Assembly: GCF_048544455.1 (NCBI RefSeq)
Contig: NC_133526.1
Coordinates: 8,076,001 to 8,140,000, forward strand
Direction of reading: 5' to 3'
DNA: 64,000 bases
DNA from: Silene latifolia
Taxonomy: Eukaryota > Streptophyta > Magnoliopsida > Caryophyllales > Caryophyllaceae
Under the pieces are notes generated by a model. That model was not told the origin of the DNA, made no database searches, and worked only from the letters and a program-made list of their open reading frames with translations. Shown piece after piece: positions 22,374 through 35,023 of the stretch. Within the stretch, counting starts at the first letter, position 1; each line of letters begins with the position of its first letter. Position numbers and translations under genes: made by a program.

Positions 22374-23649
22374 TTCCCTACTTATCACTCACATCAACTA
22401 ACTTTGATACATACCCACATTTTTGTCTAGACACATAATTATATACCTTATCTTTGACCGTAAATTATTTATTTATTTATTTTTATATTTTTCGTGAGAT
22501 ATTTTAAATCAAAGGATAATAGTGAGACCGAGACGGAGAGTATTTAAAACCTTACTTGTATCAGAAAATTTCATTTTGGTCCAAGACCGGACCGGATATC
22601 GTTTGCTTTCACAAAATACCCATTAAGGGGTGAGTGGGAATCACATGGGAGGTGCCCCACCTTATCCCCTCTCCCTTTTTATAAGAGGTTTTCAGCTTGT
22701 GACGGGATTAACCCGTCACGAGCAAGACGGTTTGTACTTATATAGGCTCCAATTGAAACAAATGCAATAGGAGACCCACATTAGCTCGTCTCACTAATGA
22801 TCCTTCCGAGTTTTTGACGGATCGAAAGTTTATTTGAACGTCCTCGAACCCATCTCTTCTCCAAGGTGCTAATTTTTCCCTTCATTTTCTACTTTATAAA
22901 TTCTGTTCCGTTCATTAGTTACCCTTAATTCATTTTCTACTTGATCATATGATTCATAATTTCATATCCTAGCTCCTTTTCCCCTAATGGTATTGTTGCT
23001 TGACTATCACTATTCTTTAATCTGCTGATTATTTCATGAATATGTATTTTATTTGATTGATTCATATCTTGATCTGGGTCACTATTATATTATTGAGTAA
23101 GACGGTCTCGTAGGATGGAGACTGTTCACTTTTGTGGGGGAAAAAACCATTCATTTATCGCTAATAAATGACTTGTTTATATGAACAATGGGACCGTCTC
23201 ACACAATAGTTACTCTAAAATCTTTGACCTTTTTTAACCCAACACGAAAAACTGAAAGACTGTGTTGGACTGTTGTCAATGGATTTAATCAATTAGTCTC
23301 ACTATAGACGGATATATCCGTCTAAAGTGAAAGACGGGTCAAATATGCTTAAAGTGGTGACATTTTTGGGTTGATCATGCTACTTGTTACTTGTCTTATG
23401 CTTAAAGTGGGTGGATATTTGGCCCGTCTATAACTATTGACGAATATCTCCCGTCTATAATGAGAATTTGTGGGATTTAATTTGGTGGTGTTAGTTATTT
23501 GTTGATTTTGTTGTTTCAGTGGTCTCATTTTGATGGACGGTTCTAAAGGATGATTCATGTCGGCCGATCCCAAATCACTTTGGGATTAAGGCTCTGATGT
23601 TGTTAATTTTGTTGTTTCAGTCGTCTCATTTTGTTGGAGGGGGGGAAAG
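22374..23649. other. Intergenic DNA with MITE fragments, upstream of the 23650 gene
   Basis: 22616-22740 resembles the body of the 12566 MITE and carries TTGTGACGGGATTAACCCGT, a short palindrome. 23298-23476 is a TCTCACTATAGACGG...CCGTCTATAATGAGA MITE. 23480-23640 is probably the promoter and leader of the following gene. Confidence 0.5.
23298..23476. mobile_element. MITE, third member of the TCTCATTATAGAC family
   Basis: Ends TCTCACTATAGACGGATAT and ATATCTCCCGTCTATAATGAGA. The interior has two copies of GCTTAAAGTGG. Noncoding. Confidence 0.65.
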
Positions 23650-24198
23650 ATGAATGTTAGGAAAAAGAACAACAAAAGCGATGTGAACGACGAGGTGGAA
23701 GAGTTGCTAAGGGCAGCAGAAGATGCAGCATTACTAAAACTCACCCTCAACTCACACGCGGTTCATGCCTCGTCTTCTAATCTCCACCCTGACCTAGACC
23801 AGAGATTTCGTAATCTTAAGACAGGTTCTAAATGCAAGGAAGGTTCAACCAAAAACATGGTCCCGCAGGAGCCTAAGAATGTGAAGAAAGAGGTGGACGA
23901 TGATGACTTGCTTGCGAGATTTGCTGCTCTTAAGGCCTCCATACCTAAACCACCTCCTTCCACGTCGTCTTCACTTGTAGGTCTATGTACAGCGGACACT
24001 TGTGTTGATAATGTTGTTGAGGATGGCGAGGATGATGAGGTTGAGAAGGTTATTAGGTGGGCTATGGATGCTGCCCGTCTTGATCCCTCTCCAGCATCTG
24101 ATGATGAAGATAACAATAGTGATGATTTTGACGATAGTGAGAAGAGTGACGAAGATGCTGATAGTCCTTCAGAAAATCAGAAGAATCCACGCAAATAG
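23650..24198 (+). CDS. Acidic 182-aa protein, function not recognised
   Basis: An open frame MNVRKKNNKSDVNDEVEELLRAAEDAALLKL... ending SENQKNPRK. It has an N-terminal helical stretch, a central DDDDLLARFAALKASIPKPPP and a C-terminal run of Asp/Glu/Ser. The DLLARFAALK segment resembles MIT-interacting motifs (MIM1) of ESCRT-linked proteins such as ZFYVE19/ANCHR; this is a motif-level resemblance only. The final codons overlap a good donor (ATAGTAAGT at 24195), so the gene could splice onward. A possible continuation at 24281-24360 (DDFEKFTKANEKEEQ) reads open but its acceptor is weak. Codon usage and the absence of stops favour a real gene. Confidence 0.55.
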   Translation: MNVRKKNNKSDVNDEVEELLRAAEDAALLKLTLNSHAVHASSSNLHPDLDQRFRNLKTGSKCKEGSTKNMVPQEPKNVKKEVDDDDLLARFAALKASIPKPPPSTSSSLVGLCTADTCVDNVVEDGEDDEVEKVIRWAMDAARLDPSPASDDEDNNSDDFDDSEKSDEDADSPSENQKNPRK

Positions 24199-24541
24199 TA
24201 AGTTTTTTTGCATTGCATTGCGTTCTTCTTCCATTGTGTCGTAGTTGAGTAATTGTTGCTAATTGATATGCGTGAAGGACGACTTTGAAAAATTTACAAA
24301 AGCTAATGAAAAAGAAGAGCAGGCAAACTCCAATGACACTACCATAGACTTTATCCTGTGATACTAGCGGGTTTCTTTGGACCATGAGGGCGCTAAGGCG
24401 TAGGTGTGCGTCCTCTCTTACAAGTATTATGGTGAATTCAAGGGAAGATACTTTCTTGATCAATTAAGGATGGTACTGTATAATTGATAGCAAGATAAAT
24501 GATGTTGAAGTTATATCAGATTCCTTTTCACGCTGAAACTT

Positions 24542-24782
24542 TAAGGGTGTGTTTGGATTGAGGGATTTGGAGGGAAAGGGAGAGGAGGGAATTGGAGGGA
24601 AAGGGAGGTGTGCGTCCTCCATTTCCCTCCTACAAGGCAAATTATTTCCCACCAACATAGGCAAGATTGGGAGGGAAAATCATCTCCTCCATTCTCCCTT
24701 CCCTCCCCTTCCCTTCTTTTCTCTTCCCTCCTCCCCCCTCCCCTTCTTTTCCCTCCTTTTTTCCTATTCAAACAAGGCCTAA
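24542..24782. mobile_element. MITE of the TGTTTGGAT-ended family
   Basis: Ends TAAGGGTGTGTTTGGAT and (reverse complement) TTAGGCCTTGTTTGAAT. The two arms are GGAGGGAAAGG-rich and CCTTCCC-rich, so it can fold on itself. Related to 17051-17290. Confidence 0.65.
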
Positions 24783-24895
24783 GGCGTTGTTTTAAAATAT
24801 TAATGATCGCAGAATGATATTGTGTCAGATAACGCCAGAGTGTGAAACATTATCTAAAACGGCGCCGCTTGTCGTTCAGACGCTCATCACCCCAT

Positions 24896-25389
24896 CAGGG
24901 CCGTTCCGGTCGTTTTGGGGGCCATGTGCGAAATCTTATAGAGAGGCCTCGGTACCATTTTTATTTAAAGAATAATTGAAAAAAACGTATGTTAACTATT
25001 TTGAGTAATTTTTTTATGACTTATTTCTCAATTCTAGAAGCAATATAGTACATAAATATATTTCTTTTCCATTCTTCAACAACAATTAATTAGCATGGTG
25101 GTTAGTTAGATGATAAAGAAGAGATGCAACCTTAGTTCGATTCCCAATGACCTTATTTTTCTGAAAATTGAACAACACATTGTTTAAAAATTTTGGGAAT
25201 CGAACACAAGATCATTGGCAATATATACCATTAATCTTACCACTGAGTCAAACTGATTACTATGCTAAGAATACGCGCTAAATTAATTATTAACTAACGC
25301 GGATATTTCTTACGATTGGACCCCTTCAAGTCGGGGGCCTTGTGCGGCCGCATCGCTTGCACGGCCCCAGGGCCGGCCCTGCACGGCTG
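24896..25389. mobile_element. Non-autonomous hAT element with proven empty site
   Basis: Begins CAGGGCCGTTCC and ends GGCCGGCCCTGCACGGCTG. It is flanked by an 8-bp target duplication CACCCCAT (24888-24895, 25390-25397). Unit B (near 32950) and unit C (near 39410) have a single CACCCCAT at this place, so the ends are exact. 8-bp duplications fit the hAT superfamily. The interior has tRNA-like segments in opposite orientations near 25095-25160 and 25195-25255. Confidence 0.88.
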
Positions 25390-25820
25390 CACCCCATCAC
25401 AATCGTATTCAATGCGACGTCAATTAATGCAAGACATCATCTGAAACCGCTCATCATCACTAAAATCGTAATTTTAAAACAATACATCATCAACAACTGC
25501 CTCTGAAACCGCTCACATCACCAGAATTGTGATTTTAAATGATGTAGTGTCAGCTAATAGAAGATAGTGTGAGACTGGTAAAAAAAATCCGTTCGTTATA
25601 AATATATAAAATCTTTTTTTTTTTAAAAAAAAAATTAATTATATGGTTTAAGCTAGATTTTTTGCATATGTTTTAAATTCCAAAGTATCCTTATTTGTAG
25701 TTTGGATAGCTAAGTGACCAAAAAAAATTAGTTTGGATTGCTATAGTACTATGGTGAGCTTGTTTCTGTTGATGATACTCTTAAATGCTCTTTGGTGAAG
25801 TAGTAATTGTGACCTCTCCC

Positions 25821-26077
25821 CAGCGGCGTATCCAGGATTTGGGTAAAGGGGGGGCACAGTTAAAAAAAAAATTTTTGCGGACAACATTTATACATTAAAA
25901 TTCAAATATCGTCTTGATTTTATGGTTCTATTTTGATTTTTGTGTTTGTGTTTATGTTATTTCTGTCTCAGTGTTGTGTTTATCGTCTTTTTTTTTTTTT
26001 TTTTAAAAAAAAAAATTTTTGTCACGTGAGGGCACTTGCCCTCACTATCCCCCCCCCCCCCCCAAGATCCGCCCCTG
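25821..26077. mobile_element. hAT-type MITE with proven empty site
   Basis: Ends CAGCGGCGTATCCAGG and (reverse complement) CAGGGGCGGATCTTGG, flanked by the 8-bp duplication CCTCTCCC (25813-25820, 26078-26085). Units B (33303) and C (39791) keep one copy of this octamer (CCTGTCCC in C). It holds a C-rich run near 26050 and T/A runs. Confidence 0.88.
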
Positions 26078-26095
26078 CCTCTCCCATGTGCAAAT

Positions 26096-28440
26096 AGAAG
26101 ATGTAAAAATCAACAACAAATGTTGTTGTAAGAAAAATGGATACATTAGGTTTAGATATTTTCACAATTTTTTTATATAAAAAAAAGGTTGGAGTTTTAT
26201 AATTATTTATAGATAATGTATTTATTGTATATAAGACCTAACCTGAGACTAGATATACGATCTTGGATTAATTTTTTTGCATGTTTTTTTGCATCAATTC
26301 TCTGAAATTTCAACATGTATGTGAGGTTTAACGATGGAAAACAACTTTTTTTTGAACTTGAAAAATATTTGGTTCAAGTAACATTTTTCATAAAAGTTGG
26401 CTTATTTGTAGTTGCAGTTATAACTTAGATAACATTTGCACATGGTGACATCCACTCGCGGATTTAGGGGGTAAGTGTTTGTCCCGCTTTTCATAAAAGC
26501 TTATATACACTTCTACTAAGGAAGCGGTTATGTATGGATAAGAAGGAACTTGGCTTGGTAGTTAGTATGTTACACCCCCCCCCCCCCCCAGGAGGCAAAA
26601 TCATGTGTCGGCTGTCAGTTACTGAGGAAATTTCAACAGAACGGTTATGTACGGATAAGAAGGAATCGGAACTTGATTTGCTTGGTGGCTAGTACGTTTC
26701 TCTCCCTCGGGCGGCAAAATCATGTGTCGGCCATCAGTCATCGCAGAAACTTCAACAGGCGTTACGTAAATTAACTATGAAAATTTAAACAACTTTTTAT
26801 TAAAGATGAAATAGATTTGATGTTTGATATCACTTCCAAAAGCTGGTTTATATCTATAGTGGTACTAAGAATAATTTTTTATGCATTTGATCACATGGGT
26901 GAAATTTCAACATTTATAGGTAATCTAACATTAAAAACCATATATTTTGATTTTGATGTGGGAAAGTTTCTCTCAAGCGGCAATGATAGTCTAAATAATG
27001 TTTCAGCATACATATATCATTAATGAAATTTCAACAAATCATTTTAATTATTTACCTTAATTGGGTACATGTTTACCCGTAATTTAATGAACAACAAGTT
27101 ATGAAGTTGTGAGATTTTGGAAAAAAGTTCCATTTTTACTTAGGAATATCATGTTTGACTTGGTGAATCGCATAATTAAACTTTTTGATGGCTATTTGTC
27201 AACCTCTCCCTAATGCAAATCAGAAGAGGTTACAACAACAAATGTTATTGTTGTAGAAAAAATGGATACATTAGGTTTAGATAAAATAAAAAAAAATAAA
27301 AAAATTAAAAATAAGGTTGGAGTTTTATAAATATTTATAGATAATGTATTTATTGTATATAAGATCTAACTTGAGACTAGATATATGATCTTGAGTTAAT
27401 TTTTTGCATATTTATTTGTATTAACTGGCTGAAATTTCAACAAATATGTGAGGTTTAACAAAAGAAAACAACTTTTTTTTCAACTTGAAAAATATTTGGT
27501 TCTAATAACACTTTTCATAAAAGTTGCCTTATCTGTAGTTGCTGTTATAACTTAGATAACGTTTGTACATGGTGACATCTACTCGCGGATTTAGGGAACA
27601 AATGCCAGTCCCGTTTGGCCGTTTTCCATAGAAGCTTATATACACTTCTACTAAGGGAGCAGTTATGTATGGATAAGAAGGAATTAGGCTTGGTAGTTAG
27701 TATGTTGCTCCCCCCTCAGGCGGCAAAATCATGTGTTTGTTCAACAGAGCGGTTATGTATGGATAAGATCAAGGAAATTGATTGGCTTGGTGGCTAGTAT
27801 GTTTCTCTCCCTCGGGCGGCAAAATTATGTGTCGGTTGTCTACGCTACCTTACTACTTAACTTTGTTTTATTCAAAGGGCGAACATCCCCCCTTCTCCCG
27901 ATTTAGATTAAAGGCAAAGAAATGCTTAAATCAAGGTCCACAGAAGGTATGGCTTTAAAGCTAGGGATAAGACGGCTAACGAAATAACACTATAGAGGGA
28001 GCAAGTTCTAGCAGCGAAAAGCCGCCAATGCGATTGTTTCTTCGATTACCGAGCATATTCTTCTAATCCTTTAACCAATTGTGGAGGCGGTTCTATCTTC
28101 TCTTCTTCGACCTGTTTCGTCTTCGACCTCACTCATCGCAGAAATTTTAACAGGCGTACGTAAATCAATTGTGAAAATTGAAACAACTTTTTATTAAAGT
28201 TGAAGTAGATTTGATTTCTGATTCCACTTTCAAAAAAAGCTGGTTTGTATCTATGGTGGTATTAAGGATAACTTTTTATGCATTCAGCTCACATCAGTGA
28301 AATTTCAACATGTATATAAAATCTAACTTTAAAAACCATATAATTTGATTTTAATGTGGGAAAGTTTCTCTTAAGTCATAAAGATAGTCTGAATAATGTT
28401 TCAACATACATATATCATTTAAATTTCAATAAATCATTAT
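26096..28440. repeat. Internal direct duplication within unit A
   Basis: 26096-27061 and 27222-28440 share colinear blocks: ATGGATACATTAGGTTTAGA, TGGTGACATC...CTCGCGG, the GGTTATGTATGGATAAGA pair, and AATTTCAACA...TTTAATGTGGG. The second copy has ~290 bp extra at 27841-28130. In units B and C this block occurs once. Confidence 0.7.
27841..28130. other. Foreign ~290-bp insert in unit A
   Basis: Absent from the matching places in the first block and in units B and C, where the TCGGCTGTC and ATCGCAGAAAT segments adjoin. It is less AT-rich than its surroundings and does not look like a MITE. Text such as GGGAGCAAGTTCTAGCAGCG has the look of plant mitochondrial DNA, but that is an impression. Confidence 0.45.
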
Positions 28441-30235
28441 AATTATTTATTTACCTTAATTGGGTCCACAAAATTACCCGTAATTTAATGGACAAGTTAT
28501 GAAGTTGTGAGATTTTGGGAAAAAGTTGCATTCTTACTTAGGAATATCTATGTTTCATACACTAAGACTTGGTGATTCGCATAAACTTTTTGATGGCTAT
28601 TTGTCTATTTGATCATATGAAAAGGAGAAGAATATTCAAAAATTTGCATAGTCAAAGTTTTTAAGTAGTGAATTTGAGACTTAATGAGAATCTTAAGTGG
28701 AATTTAAGTATATTTTGTTAAGAACTGATAGCATATGTTGCTTTTAAAGTGTGTAATCTTTCTTGTTACAAATCCAAAACAATCAATTAGAACAATGCCA
28801 CCGTCAGAACTGTATTATGTAATGACACCGCGTCAGCCAATACAAGACATCGTCTAAAATAAACTGTTCGGCGCTCATCGCCATCAAAATCGTTCACATA
28901 TGTTGTGCATACTGACATGTGTGAACGAAATTTAACTTCTAAAAACAACTTTCTTTTTCTTTCTATTAGTCTTAAATAAGACTTGGATTTTAATAATATT
29001 TCGATAAAAGCTCGTATGAAGTCGCAGATGACATTTTGGATAATGTTTTGTATGTTAATAGAGATACCAACATATAAATATTTTTGACATATATCATTTC
29101 ATTAATTAAGTCTCCAAATCCGAGTTTAGGAATTAGGATCAAAACCTCATCAAGTCTTAATATGCTTCATGCTTGTATATTAAGTCAAAAGTCTTTTTAA
29201 GTTGTGAATCTTGAGAATTGAGATTCATTAAGAATCTTAAGTGGAAAATAATACTCGTATATATTGCTTTTAAAGTGTATAATATAATGTGTTTTGCTTC
29301 TTTGCTGGTTAGTTTGATTTTTAAAAGTAAAGTAATAATATCATCGCCTTTTGAAAGCGCATCACTATCAAAATCGTAATCTCAGAATGATACATCGTCA
29401 ACTAATGTGAAAAATTATCTAAAACTCTCATCACCGTCATAATCGTATTTTCAGAAAGATACAATGCCAATTAGTGTGAGATATCATCTAAACCGCTAAA
29501 ATTATCATCTTATATAGTACAACTTATGAGTATATATATTGACAATCCATCTTGCTTATGACGGGTGTAGACACATCACAAACTTCTGACTTGAGACAAA
29601 AAGCATTCTCACTTGCCTCTCCCACTTGCAAGTTTGTCTCACGTCACAAGATTGAGAATTTATGATATATTAGTTACCTGTGAAAATTTAGGGGATTGTT
29701 TTTAACTTTTTAATAAAATGTTTTTTTAATAAAATTGTGATAATAATAATAATAATTATTAATTTCATACTTATACTTGTGTAGGTTTAAATGTTTATTT
29801 ATATAATTCATATGTGAGCTTCTCCATATATTACTTCGTATGTAGCTTCACTCGAATCCTTTTTTTCTTTCTAATAATGCTTTAAAAAATTATATATATT
29901 CTTAAGTCGGAATTTAAACTATTTCAAAATGGTGTTTACGCACGCTTGAAAAGTGTTAATTAATTTTTGACAAAAATAGTACAAAAAAAAAATGACAAAA
30001 ATGTTAATTAATTGTCATTTTTGGGAAGTCGTATCTGTGACCTAGTGTATAGGTTGGAAAATAAGCGACAATTTTGCTCCTTAATTTTCCAAGGAATATT
30101 ACGAAGTACAATTTTGTGAGCTTGTGGACATTTTATGTTTGAGTAATTGTCATTTTGATTCGGAAACATTTTTTTTAATGACGTCTTCCTAAGATTGGTA
30201 AACCCGAACCTAAAATAATGACGTCAAAATTAGAA

Positions 30236-30499
30236 CGGATAATTCACGCGGTGTCCCTATGGTTTGCCACTTTGCACGAAATACCCAAATTTTTTATCCG
30301 GAAATCTTAAAGAGGTCATAACTCGTGTTTACGAGTTCCAAAAGTGACGATTTTTTTTCCAAATCGCTCACCTTTCCGAGAACTACAATTTGAAAAAAAA
30401 AAATTGTCGATGAGTTATAGCCTCTTTAAGTTTTTCGGATCAAAAATTTGGGTATTTTGTGTAAAATAGCCAACTTCAGGAGTATCGCGTGAATTATCC
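30236..30499. mobile_element. Fold-back MITE in unit A
   Basis: Ends CGGATAATTCACGCGGTGTCC and (reverse complement) CGGATAATTCACGCGATACTCC. Nearly the whole element is a long imperfect palindrome (AAGAGGTCATAACTCG against GAGTTATAGCCTCTT). Confidence 0.75.
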
Positions 30500-31094
30500 G
30501 AAATTAGAAATCCAGGATGAGAGGTCTCTCTTTTTAACACTTATGTATGCTAATCAATAATTCGGTACCCATCTTGGTTTATCCCGTTATTTTCTTATTG
30601 AAGCAAGCTGGTTTATTTCAGCTAATCTTCTCGGTAAAATCATTAGTACTGTTACTCCTGACTCGTGTTCAAACCCCGTCAACACCAAAAATTTCCTTTT
30701 GATATCCTTTCCACACAAAAATAAAAAATACTTGATGTTGAACTAATAGATACAAACTGATCTTATTTTGTTGCATTGTGATTGGTAATCAATTGGGAAA
30801 TGTAACTGTAAAGTTTTACCATGTTTATCTTCATCTATGTGGAGTTCTCGACTGGATGATGAAGTCGATGAATATGAAACTCGTGATTTAGATTCAAATT
30901 TATTCGATTTAAGCCTGTTTTCATAGTTTCTGTTACAGCAAACAGGATACGAATGCCTTGACTATGCTAAGTATGGAAATCGTAGATTATCTTTGATTTC
31001 TGCTATACAATTTCTCGTAACACTTCTGCCTTTGGCTTCGAGAAATATGTTTCTCCGATTCTTTGAACACAAACAGTATTCAGAAACTCAGATT

Positions 31095-32840
31095 TTAGAC
31101 ATGAGTTGGTGTACTGTCTACTGAGGATGCAGACTGTACTTTTTTACCTCTTTCGCTCCTGCTACTGTCAGCGAATTTTAAGCTTACCTGATGTAAGTCC
31201 TGTTGCTGTTCCTGTGAATCCCATTCTTTCATGTAGTAATCTACTTCTGTAACTTCTGCTTTCGGCCCACAGAACATTCCTCCCCACTGTGGGAAGTAGA
31301 TGAAGGTTATCGGAATGCTACATGCTATGATCATAATTCCCATGTAAGTTATCCCCAATTCAGTCGTGTAGCGTGATCCTTTGAAGAAAATCAGTTGTGT
31401 TATAACCGCTCCCACGTTTCCACCTGCTCCGGTCATCCCCGATATCACTCCCAATGATCTGTAAGAAAAAAAAATTCAGAGAATTGAAAACATATCAGTT
31501 TTTTCATTTATAGTTTTGGAAACTGGGTAAGTCTACGTACATCTGACCCCCTTATCCCGCAATTTGCAGGATCATGTTAAAATATTTCCGAGGCATGTTA
31601 AAATAAAGTTTTACCTTCTGGAGATAAAAGGGACAACTCCAAAAGTAAGTCCACAGGCAGCCTGAACAAACATAGAGAACACAACCATCACAGCAACTGA
31701 CGCGCTCAGCGAGCTCACCCGTCCTAATAATATACACAGCAGACCGCCAATCGTCTGAATAATCCACCACCCCCATAATCGGCCCCTCATCCCGAACTTC
31801 TTCCCTAATAAATCTGAGACGACTCCACCACCAGGCCTGGCAAATAAATTTGCCAGACCGAAACTTGCTGCAATAACACCAGCAGTGTGCAGGTTCAGAT
31901 CAAACCTGTCGTAGAAATACTGCGCGATAATATTGTCTACTGTCAGTTCTACTCCAAAACAGTACCCATAGCATAAAGCTGTGATCCAACCCCTGTAATT
32001 CGCTACTCCGTGTTTCATAACCTTGGTGAAATTATCCTTGTGCTTCTCACCTGACTTGTGGAGTTGCTGGTAGTTTCCGTCAGGCATGTCTTGCCCGAAA
32101 ATCATTACTGCAAAAGCCGAAATTGTCTGAAAAAGGGCAGGTATGAAGAATGCAATCCTCCAAGCAGTAAAGCTTTTAGCACCAATCTTTACGATGAGAT
32201 TGTACACGAATGGCATTATCAGCTGAGTTGCACCTCCTCCAAGGTTTCCCCATCCACCTATGAAGTACGGAACACGTTAGCATCAAAATTGTCGTCGTGA
32301 CTCCCGATACAAAAAAAAAGGGAATTTTTGCCAGTTACCTGAGACCCCATTGGCGCGACCCACTACAGGAGGTGAAAACATGGAACTCATCCAGAACTGG
32401 GTCGAAACAAACGTGGCCAAAGAAAAACCAGTGAAAAACCGGACCAAAAGAAACCCGTTAGCTGAATCTGCACTGGATGTCAAGTACACAACAGGCGCGG
32501 TGAGAAGGGTCAAGGACGCCGAGGCAAGCCGTGGACCAACCAAGTCACAGGCAGTCCCCATAGCGATACGAGCAAAAACTGCACCTGAAACTGATGCAAT
32601 TCCTGCATTTCCAATATCTGTGGCTGTCAGGTTAAGGTTGTCTCGGATAATAGGCAGCAGTGGCGGCGCTGCAAAACTGGAGACGAAACAGGTGAAGAAT
32701 TGTACCCATGACAGATGAAATGCTCTCATATGAGGGTTTGTTACAGAAAATATTGGAAAAACTGTGGATTTATGCTCTTTATCTACTGGCAGAGCAAACT
32801 GTTTTGGGTCTTGATCATTATTTCCTTTAACAGTCCCCAT
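31095..32840 (-). CDS. NRT2: High-affinity nitrate transporter NRT2 (copy 1, intact)
   Basis: A plasma-membrane nitrate/proton symporter of the major facilitator superfamily (NNP branch); the family usually needs an NAR2/NRT3 partner. Three exons (32339-32840, 31615-32257, 31095-31458) join to 502 aa, start MGTVKGNNDQD, with GT-AG borders. NRT2 marks: FHLSWVQFFTCFVSSFAAPP in the first span, the FARIAMGTACDLVGPRLASA MFS signature, FMSSMF-like region before [20 protein letters not shown], the second loop FARPGGGVVSDLLGKKFGMR, and MTGAGGNVGAVITQ. Twelve hydrophobic spans can be seen. The C-terminal tail is hydrophilic (VDSTPTHV end). The family is usually ~500-530 aa, so this is full length. It is the only one of the three array copies with an open frame. 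The ATG is at 32840; the GTG two codons upstream is not the start. Confidence 0.93.
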
Positions 32841-34073
32841 GATCACCTTTTTCGACTAAAAACCCGTAATTTTGTGTCTTAATGATATTGTGTCAGAAGC
32901 CAGAGTATTAAAGATCATCTAAAACGGCGCCGCTTACCGCTCAGGCGCTCATCACCCCATCACAATCGTATTCAATACGACGTCGAGACATCATCTGAAA
33001 CCACTCATTATCATCAAAATTGTAATTTTAGAATGATACCACATCAGCAAACACAAGATACTATCTGAGATTAAAAAAATCCGCTGTAAATGTATGAAAT
33101 ATCTTCCTTTTTTATATAAATATTCAATATGGTTCTACAAGCTAAGATTTTTTGCATGTTTCAAATTCCAAAGTATCCTTAATATAGTTTGGATTGCTAA
33201 GTCACCAAATAAAAATTGAAGTTTGGTTTGCTATAGTAGTATGGTGAGCTTGTTTCTGTTGATGCCTCTCTTAAATGCTCTTTGATGAGATAATAATTGT
33301 GACCTCTCCCTAGTGCAAATCAGACGATGTAAAATCAACAACAAATCTTGTTGTAGGAAAAATGGATACATTAGGTTAAGATATTTTATCACATTTTTTT
33401 TTTTAAAAAAAAGGTTGGAGTTTTATAAATATTTATAGATAATGTATTTATGTATATAAGACCTAACTTGAGACTAGATATATGATCTTGAGTTAATTTT
33501 TTGCATGGTTATTTCTATTAACTCGCTGAAATTGCAACACATATGTGAGGTTTAACAAAAGAAAACAACTTTTTTTTTTTTTGAACTTGAAAAATATTTG
33601 GTTCTAATAACATTTTTCATAAAAGTTGGCTTATTTGTAGGTGCAGTTATAACTTAAATAACGTTTGTACATGGTGACATCCACTCGCGGATTTAAGGAA
33701 CAAATGTCAGTCCCGTTTGGCTGTTTTCCATAGAAGTTTATATACACTTCTACTAAGGGAGCAGTTATGTATGGATAAGAAAGAACTGGGCTTGGTAGTT
33801 CGTATGTTGCTCCCCCCTCAGGCGACAAAATCACGTGTCTGTTCAACAGAGCGGTTATGTATGGATAAGATCAAGAAAATTGATTGACTTGGTGGCTAGT
33901 ACGTTTCTCTCCCTCGGGCGGCAAAATTATATATGTGTTGGCTGTCATTCATCGTAGAAATTTTAGCAAACTTATGTAAATTAACTATGAAAACTAAAAC
34001 AACTTTATATTAAAGAAGTAAATTTGATTTTTACCACTTCCATAAAAGTTGGTTTGTATCTATGGAAATTTCT

Positions 34074-34228
34074 TAGGTACACCCGGTACACCATGTCACC
34101 GTACACCTTAGCTAATAAGAATATTAGAATTACCAACACTCTCCATAAATAATAAAGCAAAATCTAAGTGGAATATGAGGAAAGGTTTATCATTGACTAT
34201 GGTGTACGATAATCTTGTACACCGGGTA
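34074..34228. mobile_element. Small MITE in unit B
   Basis: Ends AGGTACACCCGGTACACC and (reverse complement) TACCCGGTGTACAAGA. Unit A at the matching place (28250-28270) reads straight through ATCTATGGTGGTATTAAGG, showing the empty site. The exact edges may be off by a few bases. Confidence 0.65.
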
Positions 34229-34677
34229 TTAAGAATAACTTTTTATGCATTCTTATTACATCGGTGAAATTTTAACACGTATACGAAATGGTAAAAACCA
34301 CATATTTTAATTTTAATGCGGGAAAGTTTTTCTTAAATCGCAATGATAGCCTGGATAATGTTTCAGCAGACATATATCATTGAAATTTCAATAAATCATT
34401 ATAATTATATACCTTAATTGGGTCTACATGATTACCCTTAATTTAATGAAAAAGTTATGAAGTTATGAGAATTTGGGAAAAAGTTGCATTCTTACCTATT
34501 ATGTTTCATGCACTGAGACTTGATGAATTGTATGAGCTTTTGAGAGTAGAGATCACCTATTCCACTTTTATGTCCCATCTTATGTTCCATTTTCTTAAGA
34601 TTTTGATCATATGAAAAGGAGAAGAATATTCAAAAATTTGCACAGCCAAAGTTTTTAACTAATGAATCTGACACTTA

Positions 34678-34818
34678 GGCCCTGTTCTTTTGGATTGAAA
34701 TTGTCTGAACTGAATTAAATTTAATGGAACTGAACTGAACTGAACTTAATGGAGCTGAGCTGAATTGAATTGAATTGAACTGATATGAACTGAACTAAAC
34801 TGAACTAATAATAAAAAG

Positions 34819-34855
<37 letters not shown>

Positions 34856-34979
34856 CAATAATAATAATAATAAATATCATAATAAAATAATACCAATAAT
34901 TATAATAATAAATATTATAATAATATTATTCATTAATAATAATAATATATTAATATAATATAATAATTATCTTATAATA

Positions 34980-35023
<44 letters not shown>

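Larger units (their letters stand above)
24792..32878. repeat. Unit A of the NRT2 tandem array (spacer plus NRT2 copy 1)
   Basis: Starts at ATTAATGATCGCAGAATG and runs through shared landmarks: the CGGCGCCGCTT block (24860), TGGTGACATCCACTCGCGG (26446), AAAGTTGCATTCTTACTTAG (28519), the CATCTAAAATAAACTG block (28848) and GGATCAAAACCTCATCAAG (29139). It ends with the NRT2 gene at 31095-32840. Units B and C repeat these landmarks in the same order. It contains two hAT insertions and an internal direct duplication. Confidence 0.75.

Noticed and set aside
24541-24817. Four overlapping Pro/Lys/Gly-rich frames
   Set aside because: Produced by the purine/pyrimidine-rich arms of the MITE.
32058-32718. 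Plus-strand frames over NRT2 copy 1 (and the same at 37657 and 38459)
   Set aside because: Antisense shadows of conserved NRT2 exons; their conservation follows from the sense gene.
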